DNA of 64,000 nt from PALSA-612 sp963742925 (lineage in GTDB: Bacteria > Actinomycetota > Thermoleophilia > Gaiellales > Gaiellaceae), in assembly GCA_963742925.1 (NCBI GenBank), contig CAVUNV010000007.1, forward strand, positions 160,131 through 224,130, read 5' to 3'. The notes beneath the pieces are model-generated. The model was not told the origin of the DNA. It did no database searches and saw nothing but the letters and a program-made list of their open reading frames with translations. Each line of letters starts with the position of its first letter. Positions within the stretch are counted from its first letter, which is position 1. The position numbers were made by a program, and so were the translations under genes. This document shows, piece by piece, positions 51,533-61,016 of this stretch.

Positions 51533-52531
51533 ATGGCACTACGAGTTGGGATCAACGGCTTCGGGCGCATCGGCCGGAACTTCCTGCGCGCCCATCTGGC
51601 GCGTGGAGGCGACTTCGAGATCGTGGCCGCGAACGACATCGGCGGTGTGCAGACAATGGCGCACCTGCTCAGGTACGACTCGGTGCTCGGGCCGCTCGGC
51701 CAGGACGTCGAGGTGACCGACGACTCGATCACCGTGGCCGGGACGACGATCAGATGGCTCAGCGAGCGCTCGCCGGCCGACCTGCCCTGGGGCGAGCTCG
51801 GCGTCGACGTCGCGATCGAGTCGACGGGCCTGTTCACGAAGCGCGACCAGGCGGAGCAGCATCTGACCGCCGGCGCGAAGAAGGTCCTGATCTCGGCTCC
51901 CGCGACCGACCCGGACGTGACGATCGTCCTCGGCGTCAACGACGACGCATACGACGTTTCGGCGCACAACATCATCTCGAACGCCTCCTGCACGACGAAC
52001 TGCGTGGCGCCGATGGCCAGGATCCTGCACGAGGAGCTGACCATCGAGCAGGGCTTCATGACGACGATCCACGCCTACACGAACGACCAGCGCGTGCTCG
52101 ACCTCCCGCACTCCGACATGCGGCGGGCGCGGGCGGCGGCGATCAACCTGATCCCGACCTCGACCGGCGCCGCGCGGGCGATCGGGGTCGTGCTTCCCGA
52201 GCTCAAGGGCAAGATCGACGGGATGTCGATGCGCGCGCCGGTTCCGACGGGCTCGGTCGTCGATCTCGTCGTCCGCGTCGGCAGGGACACGACCGCCGAT
52301 GAGGTGAACGACTTGTTCAGGTCGAAGGCCGACACGGGCTCGCTCACAGGAATCCTCAGATACACGGACGAGCCGATCGTCTCGAGCGACATCGTCCACT
52401 CGCCGCACTCGTGCATCTTCGACAGCGACCTGACGATGGTGAACGGGCGCCTCGTCAAGGTGTTCGGCTGGTACGACAACGAGTGGGGCTACTCGTGCCG
52501 GCTCGTCGATCTGGTCGGAAAGCTGCTCTAG
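51533..52531 (+). CDS. gap: Glyceraldehyde-3-phosphate dehydrogenase
   Basis: 332 aa. RVGINGFGRIGRNFLRAHL, catalytic Cys in SNASCTTNCVAPMA, His region TTIHAYTNDQRVLD and C-terminal VFGWYDNEWGYSCRLVD. The ribosome site gggggagattgagga precedes ATG 51533. It oxidises glyceraldehyde-3-phosphate to 1,3-bisphosphoglycerate in glycolysis. First enzyme of the gap-pgk-tpiA-gpmI cluster. Confidence 0.97.
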   Translation: MALRVGINGFGRIGRNFLRAHLARGGDFEIVAANDIGGVQTMAHLLRYDSVLGPLGQDVEVTDDSITVAGTTIRWLSERSPADLPWGELGVDVAIESTGLFTKRDQAEQHLTAGAKKVLISAPATDPDVTIVLGVNDDAYDVSAHNIISNASCTTNCVAPMARILHEELTIEQGFMTTIHAYTNDQRVLDLPHSDMRRARAAAINLIPTSTGAARAIGVVLPELKGKIDGMSMRAPVPTGSVVDLVVRVGRDTTADEVNDLFRSKADTGSLTGILRYTDEPIVSSDIVHSPHSCIFDSDLTMVNGRLVKVFGWYDNEWGYSCRLVDLVGKLL

Positions 52532-52549
52532 CCCCATGACGCTGGCTCG

Positions 52550-53594
52550 GTGAAGCTCCCGCGCTCAGTCCGGGACGCCGAGGTCGCCGGCAAGCGCGTG
52601 CTGGTGCGCGCCGACCTGAACGTGCCGCTCGAAGGCGGCCGGGTCGCCGACGACACGCGCATCCGCGCATCCATCCCGACCCTCGAGCTCCTGCTCGAGC
52701 AGGGAGCTGTGGGGATCGCCGTCTGCTCTCATCTCGGCCGGCCCAAGGGGCCCGATCCCGCGTTCGCGATGGCGCCGGTCGAGGCACGGCTGCGCGAGCT
52801 CCTCCCGGACGACCGGATCAGCGTGCTCGAGAACACGCGCTTCAACCCGGGTGAGACGAAGAACGATCCCGGGTACGCGCGGGAGCTCGCCGAAGGCCGG
52901 GACCTGTACGTGAACGATGCGTTCGGCTCCGCGCATCGTGCGCACTCCTCCACCGAGGCCGTCGCCCACCTGCTGCCCGCCTACGCAGGACTGCTGCTGC
53001 TGGACGAGCTGGAGCACCTCGGTCGACTGCTCGGCGAGGTCGAGCGGCCCTTCGTCCTCGTCGCGGGCGGCGCGAAGGTCGACGACAAGCTCGGCGTCCT
53101 TCAGCATCTCGGCGGGACGGGCCGACACGGTGCTGATCGGCGGGAAGATGGCCGAGCAGCTCCGCGACGAGAACCCGCTCCCGTTTTCGGTCGAGCTGCC
53201 CGTGGACGTTGTCGCCGCGGGAGCGTTCGAGGCCGACGCGGAGACGAACGTCGTCCCGTACGACGCCGTGCCGGACGGCTGGCTCGGGCTGGACATCGGC
53301 CCGGAGACGGCGGCGCGGTTCGGGGAGGTCGTCCACGGTGCGCGCACGATCTTCTGGAACGGCCCCATGGGTGTGTTCGAGTGGCCCCGGTTTGCCGCAG
53401 GGACGAAGGCTGTAGCGCAGGCCGTGGCCGGGTCGGAGGCGTATTCGGTCGTCGGCGGCGGCGACTCGGTGCGGGCGATCAACGAGCTGGGCCTCGCAGA
53501 CCGCGTCTCGTGGGTGTCGACGGGCGGCGGCGCCTCGCTCGAGCTGCTCGAGGGCAAGGAGCTCCCGGGCGTGGCCGCGATTCCGTCGGCGTAG
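52550..53594 (+). CDS. pgk: Phosphoglycerate kinase (single frameshift)
   Basis: GTG 52550. KRVLVRADLNVPLEGGRVAD, VAVCSHLGRPKG-type substrate site (AVCSHLGRPKGPDPAFAMAP), LENTRFNPGETKNDPGYARE, AFGSAHRAHSSTEAVAHLLP. After the break, DTVLIGGKMAEQLRDENPLP, TIFWNGPMGVFEWPRFAAGT and SVVGGGDSVRAINELGLADR with the GGGDS nucleotide loop. The shift is at the G run 53114-53116; removing one G gives HLGGRADTVLIGGKM. Essential enzyme, so a sequence error is likely. Confidence 0.95.
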
Positions 53595-53603
53595 GATCGA
53601 ACC

Positions 53604-54284
53604 ATGTTGATCGCAGGCAACTGGAAGATGTTCAAGACGGAGGCGGAGACGCGGGCCTTCTGTGCCGCGTTCGAGCCGCCGGAGGGCGTCGACGTGGTGA
53701 TCTGCCCGCCGTTCACGTCACTCGCGGCCGCGGTCGAGAGCGGGTTGACCGTCTTCGCGCAGAACGTCCACTGGGCGGACGACGGCGCGTACACCGGTGA
53801 GGTGTCCGTGGCGATGCTGAAGGAGCTCGGTGTCGCCGGGTCGCTCGTCGGCCACTCGGAAAGGCGCCTGTACTTCGGCGAGACCGACGAGGACACGGCC
53901 CGGCGTGCCGCCGCCGCACTCGCCGCCGGACTGCGCGTGATCGCCTGCGTGGGCGAGCTCGAGGCCGAGCGCGAGGCGGGGGAGACCGAAGCCGTCCTGC
54001 GCCGCCAGGTCTCGGTGCTCGAGCCGCACGCGAACCTCGTCGTCGCGTACGAGCCCGTCTGGGCGATCGGGACCGGCAAGACGGCGACACCCGAGATCGC
54101 GCAGGAGGCGCACGCGTTCATCAAGTCCCTGCTCGACGCACCCGTCCTCTACGGCGGCTCGGTCAAGCCCGAGAACGCCGCCGAGCTGCTCGCCCAGCCG
54201 GCTGTCGACGGAGCTCTCGTCGGCGGCGCGTCTCTCGACCCCGACTCCTTCGCTGCGATTTGCCTGGCCGCGCGTCTCTTGTAG
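53604..54284 (+). CDS. tpiA: Triosephosphate isomerase
   Basis: 226 aa. LIAGNWKMFKTEAET (catalytic Asn and Lys), VGHSERRLYFGETDED (His), VAYEPVWAIGTGKTATPE (catalytic Glu) and VLYGGSVKPENAAELL (phosphate-binding). Interconverts the triose phosphates. Slightly shorter than typical (about 250 aa) but all active-site loops are present. Its end overlaps the gpmI start by 25 nt. Confidence 0.96.
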   Translation: MLIAGNWKMFKTEAETRAFCAAFEPPEGVDVVICPPFTSLAAAVESGLTVFAQNVHWADDGAYTGEVSVAMLKELGVAGSLVGHSERRLYFGETDEDTARRAAAALAAGLRVIACVGELEAEREAGETEAVLRRQVSVLEPHANLVVAYEPVWAIGTGKTATPEIAQEAHAFIKSLLDAPVLYGGSVKPENAAELLAQPAVDGALVGGASLDPDSFAAICLAARLL

Positions 54285-55708
54285 TCCTCGTCGTGCTGGA
54301 CGGCTGGGGCTGCGCTCCGCCGGGCCCCGGGAACGCCGTTGCGCTCGCCGACACGCCCGTGTTCGACCGGCTCTGGGCCGAGTGCCCGCACACGACGCTC
54401 GCCGCCTCGGGAGAGGCCGTCGGCCTGCCGCCCGGCCAGATGGGGAACTCCGAGGTCGGCCACCTGACGATCGGCTCCGGTCGCGTTCTCTTCCAGGACC
54501 TGATGCGCGTCAACAAGGCGATCGAGGACGGCTCGCTCTTCGAGAACCCGGCCCTCGTCGCGGCGTTCGAGCGAGGCGACCAGGTGCACCTGCTCGGCCT
54601 CGTCTCCCACGGCGGCGTCCACTCCCACATCGACCACCTCCGCGCGCTGCTCCGCTTCGCGCCGGAGAAGACCTGGATCCACGCCTTCACGGACGGGCGC
54701 GACGTCTCGCCGCACGCCGCCCTGCACGACCTCGCCGAGCTACCCGTCGACCGCATCGCCACCGTCTCGGGCCGCTACTACGCGATGGACCGCGACCAGC
54801 GCTGGGACAGGACGGATCGCGCCTTCCGCGCGATCGTGAACGGCGAGGGCGAGCACGCGGACGACCCGGTTGCCGCCGTGCAGGCCAGCTACGACCGCGG
54901 CGTGACCGACGAGTTCATCGAGCCGGTCGTGCTGGACGGGCGCCCACGACTGACGCATGCGGACACGGCGATCTTCTTCAACTTCCGCCCCGACCGCGCC
55001 CGGCAGCTCTCGCAGCGCCTGCTCGAGGAGCACTTCGACCTGACGACGATGACCCGCTATCGCGACGACCTCGACTGCCCGGTGGTGTTCTCCGAGCAGG
55101 AGGTGCGCGAGACGATGGCCGAGGTGCTCGCAGCGCACGGGATCCGCCAGCTGCATGCCGCCGAGACCGAGAAGTACGCGCACGTGACCTACTTCTTCAA
55201 CGGCGGCCGCGAGCAGGAATGGCCCGGCGAGACCCGCGTCCTCGTTCCCTCACCGCGCGAGGTCGGTACCTACGACCGCAAGCCGGAGATGTCGGCGACC
55301 GAGCTCACCGACCGGTTCTGCGCCGAGATCGGGAACGGCTACGGATTCGCGGTGATCAACTTCGCCAACCCCGACATGGTCGGCCACACCGGCGTGATCC
55401 CGGCCGTCGTGACGGCGGTCGAGACGGCAGACGCCTGCCTGGGCCGGGTCGTCGACGCCGTTCGGGCCGCGGGCGGCGTCCTGCTCATCACCGCCGACCA
55501 CGGCAACGCCGAGAAGCTGTTCGAGGACGACGGCGTCAGCCCTCACACTGCGCACACGACGAACCCGGTGCCGCTCGTGGTCACGCTTCCGGGAGTCGAG
55601 CTGGAGGAGGGTGGAGAGCTCTCGGATCTCGTGCCGACGGCGCTCGCACTTCTCGGCCTGCCTCGACCCCCGGAGATGACCGGCCGGAGCCTGGTCAGAG
55701 GTACATAG
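54260..55708 (+). CDS. gpmI: 2,3-bisphosphoglycerate-independent phosphoglycerate mutase
   Basis: 482 aa from TTG 54260, within the tpiA end. VVLVVLDGWGCAPPGPGNAV (metal-binding Asp), GQMGNSEVGHLTIGSGRVLF (phosphoserine in NSEVGH), FTDGRDVSPHAAL, FNFRPDRARQLSQRL and ITADHGNAEKLFEDDG (metal ligands). Mn-dependent interconversion of 3- and 2-phosphoglycerate. Last gene of the cluster. Confidence 0.95.
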   Translation: MPGRASLVVLVVLDGWGCAPPGPGNAVALADTPVFDRLWAECPHTTLAASGEAVGLPPGQMGNSEVGHLTIGSGRVLFQDLMRVNKAIEDGSLFENPALVAAFERGDQVHLLGLVSHGGVHSHIDHLRALLRFAPEKTWIHAFTDGRDVSPHAALHDLAELPVDRIATVSGRYYAMDRDQRWDRTDRAFRAIVNGEGEHADDPVAAVQASYDRGVTDEFIEPVVLDGRPRLTHADTAIFFNFRPDRARQLSQRLLEEHFDLTTMTRYRDDLDCPVVFSEQEVRETMAEVLAAHGIRQLHAAETEKYAHVTYFFNGGREQEWPGETRVLVPSPREVGTYDRKPEMSATELTDRFCAEIGNGYGFAVINFANPDMVGHTGVIPAVVTAVETADACLGRVVDAVRAAGGVLLITADHGNAEKLFEDDGVSPHTAHTTNPVPLVVTLPGVELEEGGELSDLVPTALALLGLPRPPEMTGRSLVRGT

Positions 55709-55800
55709 AAAATCCACACAGTAAAACCGTCGTAAGTGTGCAGTCCGGCGCCTTGCATACGCTCAATGCACCAATTCACAGAGCTATACTCCGGCCAGCC

Positions 55801-56463
55801 TTGTCACTACCGCAACCTGATTTCGGGATCCTGCGTAAAGCCCAGCGAGGCGACGAGCGGGCGTTCTCGATTCTGGTTCGCGCCTACGAGGTGCCCGTCT
55901 TCAACTACGTGCTGCGGCTCGTCGGCGACCGGTCACTGGCCGAGGACCTGACGCAGGAAGTCTTCCTCCGGGTCTACCAGGGCCTTCCGAAGTTCTCCTT
56001 GCGGTGCAAGTTCACGACCTGGCTCTTCCAGGTGACGAAGAACCGCGTGCTCGACGAGCTGCGAGCGCTCGAGCGCCGTCCTCGCGCCGTCATGGCGCTC
56101 GAAGACGCGCCGGCATTCGAGGTGCTGGACGCGCCGGCGGAGCGGATCGAGGCGATGGACGCCGTCTGGCGGGCGATCAACGAGCTCAACGTCGACCTGA
56201 AGATGGCACTGCTCCTCCGCGACGTGGTCGGGCTCTCCTACACCGAGATCGCCGACTCGCTGGAGATCACCCTCGCGACGGTCAAGTGGCGAATCTACAA
56301 GGCACGCGAGGAAGTCCAGCTCGCGCTCGCCCGCGAGGGCATCGGCTACCCGGGCAGTGCCGAGCACACGGCGGCCGCCGAGCACGCGCCTGCGGTCGCT
56401 CAGGCCGGGCAGGTCGCCCAGGCGGGGCAAGCCGCCAACGTCATTCCGCTCCACAAGCTCTGA
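55801..56463 (+). CDS. RNA polymerase sigma factor (ECF-like)
   Basis: 220 aa from TTG 55801. Region 2 AFSILVRAYEVPVFNYVLRL then SLAEDLTQEVFLRVYQGLPK; the core-binding RTTWLFQ-like segment FTTWLFQVTKNRVLDELRAL; region 4 LLRDVVGLSYTEIADSLEIT then LATVKWRIYKAREEVQLALA (helix-turn-helix). A low-complexity Ala/Gln tail follows. No anti-sigma gene is adjacent. A -10-like TATACT (55785-55790) stands 10 nt before the start, so the message may be leaderless; GTG 55735 is an alternative longer start. Confidence 0.88.
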   Translation: MSLPQPDFGILRKAQRGDERAFSILVRAYEVPVFNYVLRLVGDRSLAEDLTQEVFLRVYQGLPKFSLRCKFTTWLFQVTKNRVLDELRALERRPRAVMALEDAPAFEVLDAPAERIEAMDAVWRAINELNVDLKMALLLRDVVGLSYTEIADSLEITLATVKWRIYKAREEVQLALAREGIGYPGSAEHTAAAEHAPAVAQAGQVAQAGQAANVIPLHKL

Positions 56464-56478
56464 GCCTGCCGGGCGCTG

Positions 56479-57207
56479 TCAGGCGCCGGACGACAGGCGC
56501 TCGCCGAGCGCGTGTGGCAGCCCCGCCTCACGGATCTCGGCCTGCGTCTCGGCGATCGCGTAGACGACTCGCCTGAACGAGGCGCGGCGCGAGCCGAGGT
56601 CGAGCAGCATCCAGGCCGCGCGCGGGTCGCCGTCACGCGGCTGCCCGACCGAGCCGGGATTGAGCAGCCAGCGACCGTCGCCCAGCTCGATGTCGGTGCC
56701 GGCCGGAGCGTGCCCTCCCGCCAGGCCGTCTCCGCCGGTCGTCACGGCGAGCGGAATGTGGCTGTGCCCGACGAGCACGAACGGAGCCGACGTTGCCTCG
56801 AGAGCTGCGGCTGCGGCCTGGTCGGTGAGCACGTACTCCCAGACCGGATCGCGCGGGCTCGCGTGGAAGAGCTGCACGCCGTCGACCTCGGCGCTCGGAG
56901 CCAGCCGCGCGAGAAAGGCCTCCGCCCGCTCGCCGAGCACGCCGCGTGTCCACAGCGCCGCGGCGGCGGCGTCGGGCGCGAAGTCGTCGAGATCGACGTC
57001 GCCGCGCACGCCGAGGTCGTGGTTTCCGGCGAGACAGATCGCCGTCCGCTCCTCGAGCGTGCGGCAACACTCGTCCGGCTTCGGCCCGTAGCCGACCACG
57101 TCGCCGAGGCACCACAAGGCGTCCGGCTGCTCGGCTTCGATCGCCTCCAGGGCGGCCTCGAGCGCGTGCAGGTTCGAATGGACGTCGGAGATGACGGCGA
57201 TCCGCAT
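56479..57207 (-). CDS. Metallophosphoesterase (YfcE/MJ0936-like)
   Basis: 242 aa. RIAVISDVHSNLHALEAAL (DxH), WCLGDVVGYGPKPDECCRTL (GDxxGYGP), CLAGNHDLGVRG (GNHD) and VLVGHSHIPLAVTT (GHSH) are the calcineurin-like metal-binding motifs. LLNPGSVGQPRDGDPRAAWM is also characteristic. Hydrolyses a phosphodiester or phosphomonoester; substrate unknown. Divergent from the protease gene. Confidence 0.93.
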   Translation of the reverse strand: MRIAVISDVHSNLHALEAALEAIEAEQPDALWCLGDVVGYGPKPDECCRTLEERTAICLAGNHDLGVRGDVDLDDFAPDAAAAALWTRGVLGERAEAFLARLAPSAEVDGVQLFHASPRDPVWEYVLTDQAAAAALEATSAPFVLVGHSHIPLAVTTGGDGLAGGHAPAGTDIELGDGRWLLNPGSVGQPRDGDPRAAWMLLDLGSRRASFRRVVYAIAETQAEIREAGLPHALGERLSSGA

Positions 57208-57245
57208 GGAGCGCGAGCCTATACGGGCCGTAGAGTGGCGCGCAC

Positions 57246-58460
57246 ATGCGCGCGCGACCGATCGCCTGGAAGCTCGTCGCCGCAGCGGTGCTCGCAGCGG
57301 TCTGGGCGGTGGCCGCCTGGCTCCTCTGGCAATCGCGCGTCCCGTCGAGCCTGTCCCTCCCGCACCTGAACCCCGGTGCCTACTTCAGCCCGCATGTCCT
57401 GTCGCGAACCTCGCACTTCGAGCTCTTCCTCGAGCTCTCCTGGATCGGCGAGCAGGTGCTGCTCGTCGCGGTCTTCGTCGCCTATGCCATCTGGGGGGCG
57501 CGCTTCATGCGCGAGTCCGCGGCCGGCAGAATCGGCACAGGCATCTTCCTGGCGATGATGGGCTTCGCACTCGCCTGGTTCGTGCGGGTGCCGTTCGAGA
57601 TCCTCGACAACTGGTGGGAGCGCCGCTACCACGTCTCGAATCTCGGCTATGTCGCCGTCGTGCTGGGCGGATGGCTCAGCCTCGGGTTCACCTTCCTCAC
57701 GCTCTCGGTGGCCGTCGCGATCGTGATGGCGATCGCAGGCAAGCTGAAGCAGCTCTGGTGGCTGGCCGCGGTGCCCGTCTTCGTCGGGATCGCGCTCCTG
57801 CAGACATTCGTCGCCCCGTACCTGGTCGGCGGACAGTCGCTGGCACGCGACGACCCTGCTCTCGCTGCGGCGGCTCTGCGCCTCGAGCACAAGGAGGGCC
57901 TGTCGGGGATCCCGGTCGAGGTGCTGGACGTCCACAGCTACACGCCTCAGGAGAACGCCTTCGCGACGGGCGTCGGGCCGTCCCGCAAGGTCGTCGTCTT
58001 CGACACGCTGCTCACCGGCGGGCTGACCGAGCCGCAGCTGGAGGCGGTGCTCGCGCACGAGTTCGGCCACCAGGCGCAGAACCATCTCTGGAAGGAGCTC
58101 GGCTGGTACGCGCTGTTCGTCTTCCCGGAAGCGTTCCTGGTCGCGTGGGCGGCCAGGCGTCGCGGCGGTCTCGCCCGGCCCGAGGCGATCCCGATCGCCC
58201 TGCTCGTCGTCGTCCTGTTCAACCTCGTCGCGCTCCCGCTCCAGAATGTGATCACCCGCCACTACGAGGCCGAGGCCGACTGGATGTCGCTGCAGACGAC
58301 CCGCGATCCGGCTGCGCTCGCGGCCGTCATGCGCCACTTCGGAGCGCACGACCTCTCCAACCCGAGCCCGCCGACCTGGGCCTACATCATGTTCGCCGAC
58401 CATCCGACCCTGATCCAGCGGATCGCCATGAGCCGGGCCTGGCAGGCGCGAAACCGCTAG
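57246..58460 (+). CDS. M48-family membrane metallopeptidase
   Basis: 404 aa with about six hydrophobic segments (e.g. AAAVLAAVWAVAAWLLWQSR, LSVAVAIVMAIAGKLKQLWW, PIALLVVVLFNLVALPLQNV). EAVLAHEFGHQAQNHLWKEL (near residue 270) carries HEFGH zinc ligands; ITRHYEAEADWMSLQTT carries the third Glu; KVVVFDTLLTGGLTEPQLEA is the family edge strand. This is the STE24/HtpX-like CAAX-prenyl protease class, active at the membrane. Followed 10 nt later by the channel gene. Confidence 0.92.
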   Translation: MRARPIAWKLVAAAVLAAVWAVAAWLLWQSRVPSSLSLPHLNPGAYFSPHVLSRTSHFELFLELSWIGEQVLLVAVFVAYAIWGARFMRESAAGRIGTGIFLAMMGFALAWFVRVPFEILDNWWERRYHVSNLGYVAVVLGGWLSLGFTFLTLSVAVAIVMAIAGKLKQLWWLAAVPVFVGIALLQTFVAPYLVGGQSLARDDPALAAAALRLEHKEGLSGIPVEVLDVHSYTPQENAFATGVGPSRKVVVFDTLLTGGLTEPQLEAVLAHEFGHQAQNHLWKELGWYALFVFPEAFLVAWAARRRGGLARPEAIPIALLVVVLFNLVALPLQNVITRHYEAEADWMSLQTTRDPAALAAVMRHFGAHDLSNPSPPTWAYIMFADHPTLIQRIAMSRAWQARNR

Positions 58461-58470
58461 TAGTACGAGC

Positions 58471-59493
58471 GTGACGACTCCCTACACGCTGAAGCACTTC
58501 AAGATCGCCGTGACCGCGTTCTTCGCGGCTCTCGGGCTCGGCACGCTCGCCTTCTGGGCGGTCACCAACGAGAGCGCGTTCGACGCCTTCTACCGGACGA
58601 CGGTCACGATCTCACTGACCGGCCTCGACTCGCGGCCGCATACCCTGGGCGGCGAGATCGTGACCATCCTGGTGATCCTCGCCGGGATGGCAATCTACGG
58701 GTACCTGGCGAGCGCGATCGTCGAGCTGATCGCGCACGGCGTCCTGTCCGGCGTCCTGACCGAAAGGAGGAAAGCTCGCGTGATCAAAGGGCTCCGCGAC
58801 CACTACATCATCTGCGGGTACGGCCGTGTCGGCCGCCGGGTCGGCCGGGATTTCCGCGAGGCCGGGGTGCCGTACATCGTGCTCGACTTGACGGCCGACT
58901 CGCGCCATTACGCGAGCGAGGACCGGATTCCGTACGTCGAAGGGAGTGGGACGAGCGACGAAGACCTCGAAAGCGTCGGACTCGACCACGCCAAGGGTCT
59001 CGTCGCCTCGAGCGACTCGGACGTCGACAACCTCTACATCGTCGTCTCGGCACGAGCCGCGCGCCCGGAGCTGTTCATCGTCGCACGCGCGTCGACCGAG
59101 GACGCGGCCCGGAAGATGTGGCGCGCCGGAGCCGATCGCGTCGTCCAGCCCTACACATCCGCCGGCCAGGAGATGGCCAAGCTCGTGCTGAAGCCACAGG
59201 TGGCCGCCTTCCTCGACGTGGTCACGAGCGCGGGCGGGCCCGACCTGCAGATGGAGGAGATCGAGGTCACGGCGAGCTGCGAGAGCGCGGGGAAGACGAT
59301 CCGCGAGCTGCGGATCGGCCGCGAGACCGGCGCCCTCGTCGTCGCGCTGCGCAACCCGGACGGGAGCTTCGACACGACGCCGAGCGCGGACGTGAGGCTC
59401 GACGCGGGGGCCATGATGATCGCGGTCGGCACCGCCGCCGAGCTGCAGGCGCTCGAGGACCTCTTCAAGCCGCGCGAAGCCGTTGAGCTCTAG
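58471..59493 (+). CDS. TrkA-type ion channel protein with atypical filter
   Basis: 340 aa. Two hydrophobic segments (AVTAFFAALGLGTLAFWAV, VTILVILAGMAIYGYLASAI) surround a pore loop reading RTTVTISLTGLDSRPHTLGG, where potassium channels normally have TVGYGD. An RCK/TrkA_N domain follows (DHYIICGYGRVGRRVGRDFR, VEGSGTSDEDLESVGLDHAK), then a TrkA_C domain (RIGRETGALVVALRNPDGSF). The ligand-gated plan is kept but ion selectivity is doubtful. Start is a GTG; its end overlaps argS. Confidence 0.88.
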   Translation: MTTPYTLKHFKIAVTAFFAALGLGTLAFWAVTNESAFDAFYRTTVTISLTGLDSRPHTLGGEIVTILVILAGMAIYGYLASAIVELIAHGVLSGVLTERRKARVIKGLRDHYIICGYGRVGRRVGRDFREAGVPYIVLDLTADSRHYASEDRIPYVEGSGTSDEDLESVGLDHAKGLVASSDSDVDNLYIVVSARAARPELFIVARASTEDAARKMWRAGADRVVQPYTSAGQEMAKLVLKPQVAAFLDVVTSAGGPDLQMEEIEVTASCESAGKTIRELRIGRETGALVVALRNPDGSFDTTPSADVRLDAGAMMIAVGTAAELQALEDLFKPREAVEL

Positions 59494-61000
59494 GTCGCTG
59501 CTGCGGCTCGAGGCCGCCCTGTCCGGGCTCGCCGGAGCTCCGGTCGCGCTCGAGCGACCCACGAAGGCCGAGCACGGCGACTACGCGACCAACGCCGCGC
59601 TCCAGCTCGCGCCCTCGCAGCGCCGCGCTCCTCGCGAGCTGGCGCAGGAGCTCGCGGACAGGGCGGCGACGCTGCCCGAGGTCGAGCGCGCGGAGGTGGC
59701 CGGGCCCGGCTTCGTCAACCTCTGGCTCGGCCGCGGCTGGTACGCCGAGGCGCTCGCCGAGATCCTCGAGGCCGGGGGCGAGTACGGAGGCGGCCAGGCG
59801 GAGCGGCGCGAGCGGGTGCAGGTGGAGATGGTGTCGGCGAACCCGACCGGGCCGATCGTCGTGTCGGCGGCCCGCAACGGCGCGTACGGCGACTCCGTCG
59901 CGCGCCTGCTCGAGTTCGCCGGCCACGAGGTCGAGCGCGAGTACTACTACAACGACTCGGGCACCCAGATGGAGCGCTTCCGGGCGTCGGTCGAGGCGGC
60001 ACGGGAGGGCCGTGAGCCGCCCGAAGACGGCTACCGCGGCGACTACATCCAGGAGCTCGCGCAACTGGAGGGCGACCCGGTTCCGCCGATCCTGGCCCGG
60101 ATCGAGGCGACGCTGGAGCGCTTCCGCATCCACTTCGACTCCTGGGCGTTGCAGAGCGAGCTCGAGCAGCGGCTGGCCGGGCTGCTGCCGCGGGTCGACA
60201 CGTACGAGCAGGAGGGAGCCGTGTGGGCGCGCTCGTCCGCATACGGCGACGACCAGGACCGGGTCGTGATCCGCTCGAACGGGCTGCCGACCTATCGCGC
60301 CGCCGACATCGCGTACCTCGACGACAAGCTCGGCCGCGGCTTCGACCACGCGATCTACGTGCTCGGCGCCGATCATCACGGCACGCGCAACTGGTACGCC
60401 GCCGTCGCCCGCATGCTCGGCTACGACCCCGACCGCGTCGAGGTGCTGCTCTACCAGCTCGTGCACCTGCTCCGCGCCGGCGAGCTCGCTCAGATGTCGA
60501 AGCGGGCCGGTGACATCGTCATGCTCGACGAGCTGCTCGACGAGGTCGGCGTCGACGCGGCCCGCTGGTACCTCGTCTCGCGGAGCCACGACCAGTCGGT
60601 CGAGATCGACGTCGACCTGGCCGCCGAGAAGACGCAGAAGAACCCCGTCTACTACGTCCAGTACGTCGCCGCACGCATCGCCGGGATCATGCGGAACGCG
60701 GGCGATGCCGCCGTCGGGGCCGAGCTTCCCGCCGAGCTGGCTCCGGAGGAGCGGCAGCTCGTCAAGCGGCTCGTCGAGTTCCCCGCGGTCGTCGCAGAGG
60801 CGACCGAGCGCCGCGGCCCGCACCAGCTCACGAACTACGCGATCTACGTCGCCGACGACTTCCACCGCTTCTACCACCATCACCGCGTGCTCGAGAGCGG
60901 CGATGCGCAGGCGTTCCGCCTCGGGCTGTGCCGCGCGACGCAGACGGTCGTGACGAGAGCGCTCGACCTGATCGGCGTCGAAGCGCCGGAGCGGATGTAG
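59483..61000 (+). CDS. argS: Arginyl-tRNA synthetase
   Basis: 505 aa from TTG 59483, inside the upstream gene's end. N-terminal Add-1-like domain (HGDYATNAALQLA), HIGH-equivalent region VSANPTGPIVVSAARNG, YYNDSGTQMERFRASVEA, GADHHGTRNWYAAVARMLGY, KMSK-like LAQMSKRAGDIVML, and the C-terminal anticodon domain (FPAVVAEATERRGPHQLTNY). Charges tRNA-Arg. Complete, class I. Confidence 0.96.
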   Translation: MSSRSLLRLEAALSGLAGAPVALERPTKAEHGDYATNAALQLAPSQRRAPRELAQELADRAATLPEVERAEVAGPGFVNLWLGRGWYAEALAEILEAGGEYGGGQAERRERVQVEMVSANPTGPIVVSAARNGAYGDSVARLLEFAGHEVEREYYYNDSGTQMERFRASVEAAREGREPPEDGYRGDYIQELAQLEGDPVPPILARIEATLERFRIHFDSWALQSELEQRLAGLLPRVDTYEQEGAVWARSSAYGDDQDRVVIRSNGLPTYRAADIAYLDDKLGRGFDHAIYVLGADHHGTRNWYAAVARMLGYDPDRVEVLLYQLVHLLRAGELAQMSKRAGDIVMLDELLDEVGVDAARWYLVSRSHDQSVEIDVDLAAEKTQKNPVYYVQYVAARIAGIMRNAGDAAVGAELPAELAPEERQLVKRLVEFPAVVAEATERRGPHQLTNYAIYVADDFHRFYHHHRVLESGDAQAFRLGLCRATQTVVTRALDLIGVEAPERM

Positions 61001-61016
61001 GACTAGGCTCCCGTAC

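Noticed and set aside
51539..52537. Minus-strand ORF opposite gap
   Set aside because: Antisense shadow of a conserved gene.
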